Assembly: GCA_964621615.1 (NCBI GenBank)
Contig: CAZUMW010000001.1
Span: 297,353 to 361,352, forward strand
Origin: CAZUMW01 sp964621615
Lineage (GTDB): Bacteria; Desulfobacterota; WTBG01; CAIYCZ01; CAIRTM01
Length of the DNA: 64,000 bases
Reading direction: 5' to 3'
Below the pieces are notes generated by a model, which saw only the letters and a program-made list of their open reading frames with translations, did not search any database and had not been told where the DNA came from. The translations under genes and the position numbers were made by a program. This document shows, in pieces, positions 8,067 to 16,325 of this stretch (the stretch's first letter is position 1; each line of letters opens with the position of its first letter).

Positions 8067-9091
8067 AACGGCTTATGAAAAACCGCCTGATTGTATCATC
8101 TGCACCGTATCTTCAAAACGGCGAAACAGCCCACTGCCTTATGTTTGATGTGTACATTGCGCTGCTGCCGGCAGTTTGTGTATCAGTGTATGTGCACGGG
8201 TGGTATCCCCTGTGGATTATTTTTTTGAGCATGCTTACCGGAAAGCTCACGGAGCTTTTCCTCCAGATCGCAAAGGCGCGCTCATTTCGCTTCAGGCCGT
8301 TTTTTTATAACGTTATGACCTGTGAGGAAATAACCATCATGGACGGCAGCGCCGCTGTTACAGGGCTGCTGCTGGCCTTTACGCTTCCGCCCACCGTGCC
8401 GTTCTGGGTGCCGGTTGCGGGGACGGTGTTCGGAGTTCTGGTCGGAAAGCACGCATTCGGCGGAATCGGCAATAATATTTTCAATCCTGCGCTCGCCGGG
8501 CGCGCGTTTCTGCTGGCGGCGTGGCCGGGTATCATGACGACGTGGAGTCAGCCCGTGGCGTGGGGGGGCGCAGAAGCAGCCGATGCCGTGTCCGCTGCAA
8601 CGCCGCTTGCAGCGTTAAAGCTTCAGGGGGAAGCCGCGCCGCTGATCGATGTGTTTCTCGGAAATGTCGGGGGCTGCATTGGAGAAACATCTGCACTTGC
8701 ACTGCTTGTCGGTGCAGGGTATCTGCTGTATAAGCGAACCATAACCTGGCATATTCCTTTTTCCTATATCGGAACGGTGATGATTATTGCCGCACTGGCG
8801 GGCCAGAATCCTGTTTTTCATCTCTGTGCCGGCGGGCTGATACTGGGTGCCTTCTATATGGCAACCGATGTGGTAACCAGCCCGGTAACGCAGCGAGGCC
8901 GCATCATATTCGGGTTCGGTGCCGGGGTGATAACGATTGTGATCAGGCTCTATGGCGGATATCCCGAAGGCGTGTGTTACGCCATATTAATCATGAATGC
9001 GCTCAGCCCGCTGATCGACAAGTATACCGCAGGAAAGCACGCCGGAGAGACCGTTTCGGCTCCCCTGATTGATACCCTTGTAAAAAAATAA
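8063..9091 (+). CDS. rnfD: Rnf complex membrane subunit RnfD (covalent FMN)
   Basis: RnfD is the membrane subunit with a covalently bound FMN, related to NqrB. The 342-residue protein has about eight to ten helices and the segment VSAATPLAALK, in which T180 of SAAT is the expected flavin-bearing Thr. GGIGNNIFNPALAGR is also a family hallmark. I start it at ATG 8063 within the last codons of rnfC; the frame is open further upstream but that is rnfC sequence. It is the last gene of the operon. Confidence 0.92.
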   Translation: MKRLMKNRLIVSSAPYLQNGETAHCLMFDVYIALLPAVCVSVYVHGWYPLWIIFLSMLTGKLTELFLQIAKARSFRFRPFFYNVMTCEEITIMDGSAAVTGLLLAFTLPPTVPFWVPVAGTVFGVLVGKHAFGGIGNNIFNPALAGRAFLLAAWPGIMTTWSQPVAWGGAEAADAVSAATPLAALKLQGEAAPLIDVFLGNVGGCIGETSALALLVGAGYLLYKRTITWHIPFSYIGTVMIIAALAGQNPVFHLCAGGLILGAFYMATDVVTSPVTQRGRIIFGFGAGVITIVIRLYGGYPEGVCYAILIMNALSPLIDKYTAGKHAGETVSAPLIDTLVKK

Positions 9092-9178
9092 GGCGGCCGG
9101 CAGGCGCAGCCTTTGGTTGCGAACATGTTCCGGCGTGTTTTATGCACGCCTGGAAAGGCTTTTAGTCCTGCGCGGGCC

Positions 9179-10021
9179 TTATGAAAAGGCCTGTGCTGCA
9201 TCCTGAATGATTTGTGCTGCTCTCGTGCATATCTGTTCGCAGGCTGCGGGAGATATCCGGAGGCGCTGGGCCGATGTCAGGGAGGATGCGGGGGCGTTAT
9301 CGGTGAACAGGCTGTAGCCGATGTGCCGGGTCAGATGATTTGCAAGATTTACAACAAGAACCGGTGTTTCGGGCTTTTTTTCGATCTGCCCGTCCTCATG
9401 ATATGCTGCTGCATGGACCGCATCGGCTTTAAATGTGCCCCGCTGCAGAATGACGCTGCCCATATAGGTGTGCACCTCCTGAATGCCGGTTAGGAGTTCG
9501 TTTTCGTCAGGCAGATCATCACCGGTATATATATCGCTGAGCGCCTTGACCAGCAGGGGCTTTCCGATGTCATGAACAAGCCCCAGCAGGAAATATCGCT
9601 CGCGGTCTTTAATTTCCAGACGTGCTGCAATCTCCTGAGAGCAAACGGCTGCCGCAAGCGAGTGAAGCCAGAGCCGTTGCATAATTGAGCGCAGCCGGGG
9701 AGCCTGGATGGTGTAAACGGATCTGTTTGCAATTGCGTGTACAATATTTCTGGTTTCTGTTACCCCGAGCCGCGTGACAGCGCTGTTTATAGTGGTTATT
9801 TTCCCGGTTCCTCTGAACGCTGCTGTGTTTACCACCGACAGCAGCTTAACAGAAAGAGTTGCATCCTGATTGAGCGCATCGACAAGATCCCGGGTTGAGA
9901 AGTCCGGGTCGCTAATGATCGCCTCCACTTTCTGCACAATTGCCGGCAGAGCGGGCAAAACGAGCCTGCCCTCTCTGAATTGCATAATGATTTCATGGAT
10001 GGCATTGATAAGCGGTTTCAT
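9179..10021 (-). CDS. HDOD-domain protein
   Basis: A 280-residue protein built mainly of an HDOD domain, a catalytically degenerate relative of HD phosphohydrolases found in signalling and motility control. The N-terminal half has LPALPAIVQKVEAII and DATLSVKLLSVVNTAAF; a GLVHDIGKPLLV segment retains the HD pair, and HTYMGSVIL follows. The start is uncertain: ATG 10021 is used, but a TTG at 10042 is in frame. It is converging with rnfD and is followed upstream by a membrane protease gene. The target of its signalling cannot be read from the sequence. Confidence 0.82.
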   Translation of the reverse strand: MKPLINAIHEIIMQFREGRLVLPALPAIVQKVEAIISDPDFSTRDLVDALNQDATLSVKLLSVVNTAAFRGTGKITTINSAVTRLGVTETRNIVHAIANRSVYTIQAPRLRSIMQRLWLHSLAAAVCSQEIAARLEIKDRERYFLLGLVHDIGKPLLVKALSDIYTGDDLPDENELLTGIQEVHTYMGSVILQRGTFKADAVHAAAYHEDGQIEKKPETPVLVVNLANHLTRHIGYSLFTDNAPASSLTSAQRLRISPAACEQICTRAAQIIQDAAQAFS

Positions 10022-10061
10022 AGATATATCTACATCCGGCAACGATCACTGTAGACAGGTG

Positions 10062-10742
10062 TCATACTGTTCCTTGTGCGCTGCTGGCAAGCTGCGCTCC
10101 CAGATCTGCAACATAGCGCACCAGCCACAGCAGCTCCCACAGGCCGTTTTTAATAAAGGCAGTGCCGCCCGCAAAGCCGTTACAGACAAATCCGCCGATA
10201 AAGCCGATCATGACGATGTTTGCAAAAAAGCAGAAAATTATCGAAAAAGCCGGGCCGGCCTCGCGGATATCGGGCTGATGCAGCTTGAACTCCAGCAGTG
10301 TGGATATGATATGGTACCCTGCCGTAAACCCGAGAAGCGCGAACAGCACCCGGTGATAGTGCATGTCGATGAATGGAAATGCGGCAATGAGCAGCATGGA
10401 CAGGCCCGGAAAAAAATACGGCGAAAGGGTTATGATAATGTTGCCGCCGTACAGGTCGACACGGCCCCCCTCTTCGGAGGCCATGATGCTTTTGGGACGC
10501 TTGAAAAACAGAAGGCCGAACAGGAGATGAGTCATTTCATGCTCAAACACATAAAAGAACCTGAGAAACCGGCCTGCAAGTATCCATGTGAGGATGCCTG
10601 CCAGAAACGCTCCGGCTGCGATCCTGCACCCCGGGCAGCTTATCAGCGCATATCGGGTCTGGCTGTACAGCACAATGCCGAATGCACAGATGCCGGGCAG
10701 CGAAATCCCGAAGAGAATGATTTTAACCGCAGTGTTCATCAT
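10062..10742 (-). CDS. Membrane protein with HExxH motif (M50-like metalloprotease)
   Basis: An integral membrane protein of about 226 residues with roughly five to six hydrophobic segments. The motif FEHEMTHLLFG sits in the first half and gives the HExxH zinc site, followed at distance by LSPYFFPGLSML, a pattern seen in M50-type site-2 protease relatives. No PDZ domain is present. The function is unknown; it could cleave a membrane substrate or be a catalytically altered relative. Start chosen at the ATG pair 10742/10739 rather than at 10775. Confidence 0.6.
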   Translation of the reverse strand: MMNTAVKIILFGISLPGICAFGIVLYSQTRYALISCPGCRIAAGAFLAGILTWILAGRFLRFFYVFEHEMTHLLFGLLFFKRPKSIMASEEGGRVDLYGGNIIITLSPYFFPGLSMLLIAAFPFIDMHYHRVLFALLGFTAGYHIISTLLEFKLHQPDIREAGPAFSIIFCFFANIVMIGFIGGFVCNGFAGGTAFIKNGLWELLWLVRYVADLGAQLASSAQGTV

Positions 10743-10825
10743 ACGTGTCCAGGATATCAGTATGAAATGGCACACAGCCGTACCTGAATAGAGCGCTCCT
10801 GTGAGATTACAATAAGCAGCGTGGC

Positions 10826-11524
10826 TCAGGTGCGGCCTAGAATATCCATGATCCGGATCAAGTCGTCGATCAGGTAATCCGGCTCCTGCTCCCGGAGCGT
10901 ATGCTCCGCCTCAAAGCCTCCCGAAAATGCGATAGAAGTTGCACTGATTGCTTTAGCGCACAGTATATCATTTGATGTGTCGCCGACAATAATAATATTT
11001 TGCATAGCCGCTGCCGGGTTTTTTTCAAGAATAATAGAGCGCGCGCTTTCAGCCAGGTGAGTTCTTTCCTCTGATATATCGCCGAACACCCCCCAGGAGA
11101 AATAGTCCCAGAGGCCTCCGTGTTCGAGCTTCAGCCGAGCGCCCTCGCGGATGTTGCCTGTCAAAAGAGCGCATTCCACAGTCGTATCAGCGGTGCACCG
11201 GTTGAGCACCTCGACAGCGTGCGGATACAGGCGGTAGGAATCCGAATCGCGAAGCGCTCCGGACAGGTTGTGTACATAGGAGTCGATTACCCGGCGTGCA
11301 AGGACATCTGTATCAGCGGTGTCTGCCAGGGTGCGCCGTACCATATCCCGTATGATCTGTGCATCTGTTTTACCTGCAAAGGAATATCCGTCAAGGACCT
11401 CTGTGTTTTGCAGCACGTGACCTACAGCGCACTTCATGGCGCGCAGTCCGGCCCCGCCGGTGTTTATGAGGGTTCCGTCGATATCAAACAGTATATAGGT
11501 GCTTGGGCGGAGTGATTGTGTCAT
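10826..11524 (-). CDS. HAD-superfamily phosphatase (phosphoglycolate phosphatase-like)
   Basis: A 232-residue haloacid-dehalogenase hydrolase. Motif I is FDIDGTLINTGG near residue 13, motif II is LLTGN, and motif IV is VGDTSNDILCAKA. A helical cap lies between motifs I and II, as in phosphoglycolate phosphatases and related sugar-phosphate phosphatases. It overlaps mltG by four bases (ATGA), so the minus-strand run ruvX-mltG-HAD is probably one operon. The substrate is not evident. Confidence 0.85.
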   Translation of the reverse strand: MTQSLRPSTYILFDIDGTLINTGGAGLRAMKCAVGHVLQNTEVLDGYSFAGKTDAQIIRDMVRRTLADTADTDVLARRVIDSYVHNLSGALRDSDSYRLYPHAVEVLNRCTADTTVECALLTGNIREGARLKLEHGGLWDYFSWGVFGDISEERTHLAESARSIILEKNPAAAMQNIIIVGDTSNDILCAKAISATSIAFSGGFEAEHTLREQEPDYLIDDLIRIMDILGRT

Positions 11525-12519
11525 CGCTGAAATCTGTTTACTGCGTGCAGGTGTTCGGTAAATGTCCTGGAAAACTTATGCGTACCGTCATTGCGGGAAA
11601 CAAAATACAGATAATCTGCGTCTGCAGGGTTCAGCACCGCCCGTATTGATGCCCGTCCCGGATTGCAGATAGGGCCCGGCGGAAGGCCGCTGATCCTGTA
11701 CGTGTTATAGGGGGTCTTTTTTTCAAGGTGACGCTTTCTGAGCCGTCCCTCAAAAGCGGGGTCTATGCGCTGCAGGCCGTATATGACCGTTGGATCACAC
11801 TCCATGCGCATACCTTTTTCAAGCCTGTTGAGGAATACCGCGGCTATGACAGAACGCTCGTCCGGGTGAGCAGTTTCTTTTTCAACCATTGAGGCCACAG
11901 TTATGATTTCTTTTCGGGAAAGGCCCTGTATATGTGCCATTGCTTTTTCGGCAGCGTAGACCTCCTTGAACCGGGCTACCATTTTTCTGAGAATGGCAGC
12001 AGGGGGAACCCCCTTGCTGAACCGGTATGTGTCGGGAAACAGGTACCCCTCCAGCGTTTCGCTGCTGCAAAAGTCCGGTGAAACGGCATCCGGGTCCGCG
12101 GCACGATCTGCAAACTGCTCGGCCCTGCCGAACCCGGCCTCTTCAAGAATGCGGGCAATGTCATATATAGTGCTGCCTTCGGGGATTGTAACGGGATGCG
12201 TAAGCACTTTTCCGTGGATCAGCTTTTCCAGAAGTGCGGCCGGCGTCGGCGGCTGACTGATCCGGTATTCCCCGGACTTGATTCGATGCCCGGCATTTTT
12301 TATTTTTGCCAGAATGGTAAAGCCCCGGGGGCTTGAAATAAGCTTTTCCCGGTTGAGAATGCCCACGGTTCGGCTCAGGGTGCTTCCGTCAGGAATAATA
12401 AAGGTTACCGGCAAAACAGCGCTGCTGCACGGGGTAATGCACCAGATGTAAAAAACAATGCCACCAAGCGCGGCCCCGGCCGGCAGCAGCAGAATCGCTG
12501 TGTATAAAACCCTTTTCAT
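11521..12519 (-). CDS. mltG: Endolytic murein transglycosylase MltG
   Basis: MltG cuts nascent glycan strands at the inner membrane. The 332-residue protein has an N-terminal membrane anchor (about residues 5-27), a LysM-like segment (IPEGSTIYDIARIL) and the YceG domain with the catalytic-region signature ASMVEKETAHPDER followed by NRLEKGMRMECDPTVIYGL; the conserved catalytic Glu is within MVEKE. PTPYNT-like and PGPICNPG motifs at the C-terminus are intact. It overlaps ruvX upstream and the HAD gene downstream by four bases each, a typical ruvX-mltG arrangement. Confidence 0.95.
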   Translation of the reverse strand: MKRVLYTAILLLPAGAALGGIVFYIWCITPCSSAVLPVTFIIPDGSTLSRTVGILNREKLISSPRGFTILAKIKNAGHRIKSGEYRISQPPTPAALLEKLIHGKVLTHPVTIPEGSTIYDIARILEEAGFGRAEQFADRAADPDAVSPDFCSSETLEGYLFPDTYRFSKGVPPAAILRKMVARFKEVYAAEKAMAHIQGLSRKEIITVASMVEKETAHPDERSVIAAVFLNRLEKGMRMECDPTVIYGLQRIDPAFEGRLRKRHLEKKTPYNTYRISGLPPGPICNPGRASIRAVLNPADADYLYFVSRNDGTHKFSRTFTEHLHAVNRFQR

Positions 12520-12947
12520 AGATCACCGGTGTTTGTCCTGTTCATGTGGTCGAGATAATTTTGAAGAATGATAGAGGCTGCGACTTTGTCAATGACGCCT
12601 TTCCGTTTTTTTCTGCTCATGTCGGCGTCAAGTAGAACGCGCTCAGCAGCAACGGTGCTCAGGCGCTCATCCCAGGTTTCCACGGGCGCCGGGACGTGCT
12701 GCTTCAGCTCATCGACAAAGGCAAGCACCTGCTCGGCGGATTTCCCAAGCGTGCCGTCCATGTTTTTCGGCATCCCGATGACTATTTTTTCAACGCGGTA
12801 ATCTGCTATCGCTTTTTTTATTTCGCCGATGTCCCGGTTGGTGTCGGTTCGCCTTATTGTCCCGATTCCGTGCCCGATGATGCCGCTTTCATCGCTGACG
12901 GCAAGGCCGATCCGTTTAATGCCGAAGTCTATTCCAAGTATTCTCAT
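12516..12947 (-). CDS. ruvX: Pre-16S rRNA nuclease / Holliday-junction resolvase-like RuvX
   Basis: YqgF/RuvX family RNase-H-fold nuclease of 143 residues. It opens with ILGIDFGIKRIGLAVSD, giving the first catalytic Asp, and carries VIGMPKNMDGTLG and WDERLSTVAAERVL (second acidic site). The C-terminal KGVIDKVAASIILQNYLD completes the fold. Full length. First gene of the ruvX-mltG-HAD overlap set on the minus strand. Confidence 0.94.
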   Translation of the reverse strand: MRILGIDFGIKRIGLAVSDESGIIGHGIGTIRRTDTNRDIGEIKKAIADYRVEKIVIGMPKNMDGTLGKSAEQVLAFVDELKQHVPAPVETWDERLSTVAAERVLLDADMSRKKRKGVIDKVAASIILQNYLDHMNRTNTGDL

Positions 12948-13071
12948 TGTTATTGTACTATAGGTTTCGGTTTTCTGCCAACGCCGCCTGAGAGCAGTAT
13001 TACGGCGGTCCTTACCCGGCGCGGAGGATGTGCCGTAACTGTATGCCCGAAAAATGGGCTTTCACTCTGAC

Positions 13072-13117
13072 AATAAGACCCGGAATCCTGGCCGGGGCAG
13101 GTTGTTCCGGGTCTTAT
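13072..13117 (-). terminator. Probable terminator hairpin downstream of the nitrilase gene
   Basis: AATAAGACCCGGAA pairs with TTCCGGGTCTTAT across an inner partly self-complementary GC-rich loop. It lies 44 bases past the nitrilase stop and upstream of ruvX. The T-run is modest, so strand and strength are less certain. Confidence 0.7.
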
Positions 13118-13160
13118 CAATGATGCATGTTAAGATTCATGCGATTATCGGATACGCCCT

Positions 13161-14078
13161 CTACCACTCCTCTTCGGGAAAATAGCCGAGGTAGTCGTCG
13201 TACAGGTCGGTGCGCCGGTCTGTATGAGGATTGTTGAATGCCGACCAGTGGCGGTAGCGTGCAAGCATCACATTGATTTCCGCCATAACGATTTCGGGTT
13301 TGTCGGGATCGCCCGGGCCGGCTACAAATCCGCCGCCCGGATCGGTGATGCAGCTGTTTCCGATAAACACAACGCCGCGCTCCTCGCCTGTCCGGTCAGC
13401 GCAGACGCTGTAAACGGAATTCATCAGCGACATCTGGCTTGCTGAGGTCGCAGCGGTCGGCTTCTCCTTTGTCTGAAGCGGATCAACGACGACCCAGTTT
13501 GTCGAGTCGCAGATAATATCGGCACCCTGCGCCGCCAGAATGCGCGATACTTCCGGGAACCACACATCATAGCATATGCGGCAGCCGATTTTGCCGAACG
13601 GGAGGCTGAAAACGGGGAATCCGAGATTGCCCGGCTCAAACCACATTTTTTCCTCGTTCCACAAATGCGTTTTTCGATACGTGCCGATATAGCCTTCGGG
13701 GCCGACAACTACAACGCTGTTATACAGATGATTGCCTTCCCGCTCGGTTATGCCGGCGCAGATGAAGGCATTATGCTTTTTGGCGGCCTTTATCCACTCT
13801 TCGGTCGTAGTTCCCTCCGGAACTTCTTCTGCCACATCAAAGGCTTCGGAGCGCGAGTTAAATACATAGCCGGTGTTGCACAGCTCGGGCAGGACCATCA
13901 GCTGCGCCCCGTTATTGCCGGCGTCATCTATCATCTTCAGCGTTTCCTGAATATTGCGCTCTTTGTTGCAGATATGAGGTTCCATCTGCAGTGCTGCGAC
14001 TTTTACAAGGCTTTCCTGTCCGGCCTCCCTTTCACCGGGATACGGGGGCACGGGTATTGACTGATACTTGCTGGACAT
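13161..14078 (-). CDS. Carbon-nitrogen hydrolase (nitrilase superfamily amidase)
   Basis: A 305-residue nitrilase-fold hydrolase with all three catalytic residues visible: E65 (VLPELCNTG), K136 (TYRKTHLW) and C169 (CRICYDVWFPE). It likely hydrolyses an amide or carbamoyl group, as in N-carbamoylputrescine amidase and related enzymes; the substrate is not readable. The first 20 residues (PVPPYPGE) are an unusual proline-rich extension. ATG 14078 is preceded by an AAGGAG site, and a minus-strand promoter lies about 90 bases upstream. It appears to be a single-gene unit. Confidence 0.9.
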   Translation of the reverse strand: MSSKYQSIPVPPYPGEREAGQESLVKVAALQMEPHICNKERNIQETLKMIDDAGNNGAQLMVLPELCNTGYVFNSRSEAFDVAEEVPEGTTTEEWIKAAKKHNAFICAGITEREGNHLYNSVVVVGPEGYIGTYRKTHLWNEEKMWFEPGNLGFPVFSLPFGKIGCRICYDVWFPEVSRILAAQGADIICDSTNWVVVDPLQTKEKPTAATSASQMSLMNSVYSVCADRTGEERGVVFIGNSCITDPGGGFVAGPGDPDKPEIVMAEINVMLARYRHWSAFNNPHTDRRTDLYDDYLGYFPEEEW

Positions 14079-14165
14079 GGCATTCTCCTTTGTGATGAAT
14101 TTATGTTCCGTTTTATATGTTCATCTCAGCGTTTGCTCTTAAGGCAGCAGTTACAAGAATATCAT

Positions 14166-14193
14166 TCTATAGAACAATATTTACAGCTGTCAA
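14166..14193 (-). promoter_or_regulatory. Sigma-70 promoter for the nitrilase gene
   Basis: On the minus strand a perfect TTGACA (14193-14188) is followed after 16 bases by TATAGA (14171-14166), 5/6 match to the consensus -10. It is about 90 bases upstream of the nitrilase start. Confidence 0.75.
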
Positions 14194-14292
14194 GTTTTTT
14201 GGCAGAAAGGCGGCGTGGGGGTGAATGCAATCGGCAGGCGAAGCCCTGAAATCCAGAGGTTGTGCTGATCTCAGCGATACTCTCGGGGGGGG

Positions 14293-14604
14293 TTAATGAA
14301 AAAGCCGCTTTGTCTGTCGCGCTCTAAGGAGCATGTCGTCGCCTCTGTTGAACGGATCGCTGACAAAGCGCTTTTTGCATCTATCGCACAGCACAAAAGA
14401 AAGCTCTTCAAACACATCATTGTTTGCTGACTGGCTGTCAATCTGCTCGGCCGCATCATAGAGTTTCTGCAGGTGCTCGCAGGGATCGGCCGCCTCACAC
14501 AGAACGTAGCAGTCGCAGTCAAGAACCACCTGCAGGTGCACCGAATACCTGGCGGTCCCCTCGGGAATATAGTCTCCGCAGCGGTCGCAGTAGTTGTCGG
14601 ACAT
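14293..14604 (-). CDS. Small zinc-ribbon protein of unknown function
   Basis: A 103-residue protein with two Cys pairs that could bind zinc: CDRCGDYIPEG at the N-terminus and CDRCKKRF near the C-terminus, plus DCDCYVLCEAADPC in the middle. No enzyme motif is visible. It is encoded 13 bases downstream of the ACT-domain gene that ends the 2-oxoacid:ferredoxin oxidoreductase operon, so it may be co-expressed. Its role is not known. Confidence 0.7.
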   Translation of the reverse strand: MSDNYCDRCGDYIPEGTARYSVHLQVVLDCDCYVLCEAADPCEHLQKLYDAAEQIDSQSANNDVFEELSFVLCDRCKKRFVSDPFNRGDDMLLRARQTKRLFH

Positions 14605-14617
14605 GAAAGCGTTCCTT

Positions 14618-15046
14618 TTACAGATTATAAATTTCTTTGCCGAGCATATGCACCCAGTTGCGCTGAAGCACGCTTTGAGCCTCGTCGATTTTATCGACGC
14701 CCAGAATAACGATCGCCTGATCGCTCATCCTGCCAAGGAACGGATACAGATACAGCACGTTGATGCTTGCCTCTTTAAGGGGTCGCACAACAGCATTGAG
14801 ACCGCCGGGGTGATCAGGGGTTTCGACCGCAAGCACATCGGTCTCATACACTGAATACCCGTTTGCTTTCAGGATGTTGAGCGCTTTCTCGGGATCGTCG
14901 ACCACAAAGCGCACCGTGCTGACCTCCGAGGTGTCGGCAACAGAAACCGCTCTTATGTTTACCCCGTCTTTTCCCAGCGTTTCGCTCAGGTCGGCGAGCA
15001 TGCCGGGAATGTTTTTCAGGACCACAGAGAGCTGTTTAATTATCAT
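14618..15046 (-). CDS. Tandem ACT-domain protein
   Basis: A 142-residue protein made of two ACT domains, the small-molecule (often amino-acid) sensing fold. The first begins IKQLSVVLKNIPGMLADLSETL and the second contains VETPDHPGGLNAVVRPL; the sensor loop PGML/PGGL is repeated. It overlaps the gamma-subunit gene of the oxidoreductase by four bases, which ties it to that enzyme and suggests amino-acid (perhaps branched-chain) control. This regulatory link is inference. Confidence 0.85.
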   Translation of the reverse strand: MIIKQLSVVLKNIPGMLADLSETLGKDGVNIRAVSVADTSEVSTVRFVVDDPEKALNILKANGYSVYETDVLAVETPDHPGGLNAVVRPLKEASINVLYLYPFLGRMSDQAIVILGVDKIDEAQSVLQRNWVHMLGKEIYNL

Positions 15047-15591
15047 TTTTTCTGATCCTCCACATGCGAAAACCCCGTTTTAAACGCCTTCTCATTTATT
15101 TTGAGCAGCTTTGCTTTTCCGGCGCCCAGAATGTCCGGAAGATTTTTTAATGCTTTATTAAAAGAAACAAGGTTGCTGATGGCAACGAACGCGCCGAGCA
15201 TAATCATGTTGGCCACTTTGACATTGCCCAGCTGTGAGGCAAGCTCGGTAATGGGTATTCCGTAGGTTTCGATATCCCCTCTGACCGAGGCCGCGTCAAC
15301 CAGAGAAGAATTGTACAGCATGCACCCCCCTGACTGCAGCAGGCTTTGGAACCGGAAAAAGGAGGGCTGGTTCAGCGCAACCACAAACTCGGGCTCAGAT
15401 GCGATGGGCGAGGCGATTTCCTCATCTGAAATAGTGACCGTGCAGTTGGCTGTCCCGCCTCTGACCTCCGCCCCGTAGGAGGGAAGGTAGGTGACGTGTT
15501 TTCCCTCAAGCATAGCTGCGCGCGCCAGCATCTGCCCTGTAGAAAGGACTCCCTGGCCGCCGAAACCGGAAAATATTGTTTTTATCAGCAT
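15043..15591 (-). CDS. 2-oxoacid:ferredoxin oxidoreductase, gamma subunit
   Basis: A 182-residue gamma subunit of the pyruvate/2-oxoacid oxidoreductase family. It starts with the GFGGQGVLSTGQML glycine-rich segment and contains SYGAEVRGGTANCTV, both hallmarks. It overlaps the beta subunit upstream and the ACT protein downstream. Together with alpha, beta and a ferredoxin-like delta it forms a four-subunit enzyme that oxidises a 2-oxoacid to an acyl-CoA with reduction of ferredoxin. Confidence 0.92.
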   Translation of the reverse strand: MLIKTIFSGFGGQGVLSTGQMLARAAMLEGKHVTYLPSYGAEVRGGTANCTVTISDEEIASPIASEPEFVVALNQPSFFRFQSLLQSGGCMLYNSSLVDAASVRGDIETYGIPITELASQLGNVKVANMIMLGAFVAISNLVSFNKALKNLPDILGAGKAKLLKINEKAFKTGFSHVEDQKK

Positions 15592-16325
15592 GTCACCTCT
15601 TTATACACTCCCGGAGGAAATTCTTTTGTCATCACGGTATCAATCCACTTACAGGAATCAATCGGGCTCATGCGCCAGTTGGTCGGGCATGGTGACAGTA
15701 TTTCAACAAGGCTGAAGCCGGCGGCTTTCTGCTGATAGCTAAAAGCTTTCTGGATCGCTTTTTTTGTTTTTTTTATGTTCGCCGGCGACGTGACCGTTAC
15801 GCGTTCAAGATAGGCTGTGCTGCCAAGCCCGGCAAGCATTTCGCAGACTTTGATAGGCGGACCCTCGGTCTTGGGGTTTCGGCCGGAGGGCGAGGTGGTG
15901 GTGACCTGGCCCGAAAGCGTGGTAGGCGCCATCTGGCCCCCCGTCATGCCGTACACGGCGTTGTTGACGAAAATGACTGTAATGTTCTCGCCCCGGTTTG
16001 CCGCATGCAGCGCTTCGGCGGTACCGATTGCCGCAAGATCACCGTCCCCCTGATATGAGAAAACGATATTTTTCGGCTGTACCCGCTTTATGCCGGTGGC
16101 CACTGCAGTTGCGCGGCCGTGCGGCGCTTCAGCCATGTCTATATCAAGATAATTATAGGCAAGCACAGCGCATCCTGCCGGGGGAACGCATATGGCCTTG
16201 TCTCTGAGCTTCATTTCATCCAGAAGCTCGGCGATAAGGCGGTGTATGGTGCTGTGCCCGCAGCCCGGACAGTAGTGCATAGACACTTTTCGCAGCGATG
16301 CCGGGCGGGAGTAGATTTTTTTCAT
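15585..16325 (-). CDS. 2-oxoacid:ferredoxin oxidoreductase, beta (TPP-binding) subunit
   Basis: The thiamine-diphosphate binding subunit, 246 residues. CPGCGHSTIHRLIAELL at the N-terminus and the TPP signature GDGDLAAIGTAEALHA...NNAVYGMTGGQ are intact. The TTTSPSGRNPKTEGPP stretch resembles enzymes acting on branched-chain 2-oxoacids or 2-oxoglutarate. It overlaps alpha and gamma genes by a few bases, indicating coupled translation. Confidence 0.93.
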   Translation of the reverse strand: MKKIYSRPASLRKVSMHYCPGCGHSTIHRLIAELLDEMKLRDKAICVPPAGCAVLAYNYLDIDMAEAPHGRATAVATGIKRVQPKNIVFSYQGDGDLAAIGTAEALHAANRGENITVIFVNNAVYGMTGGQMAPTTLSGQVTTTSPSGRNPKTEGPPIKVCEMLAGLGSTAYLERVTVTSPANIKKTKKAIQKAFSYQQKAAGFSLVEILSPCPTNWRMSPIDSCKWIDTVMTKEFPPGVYKEVTC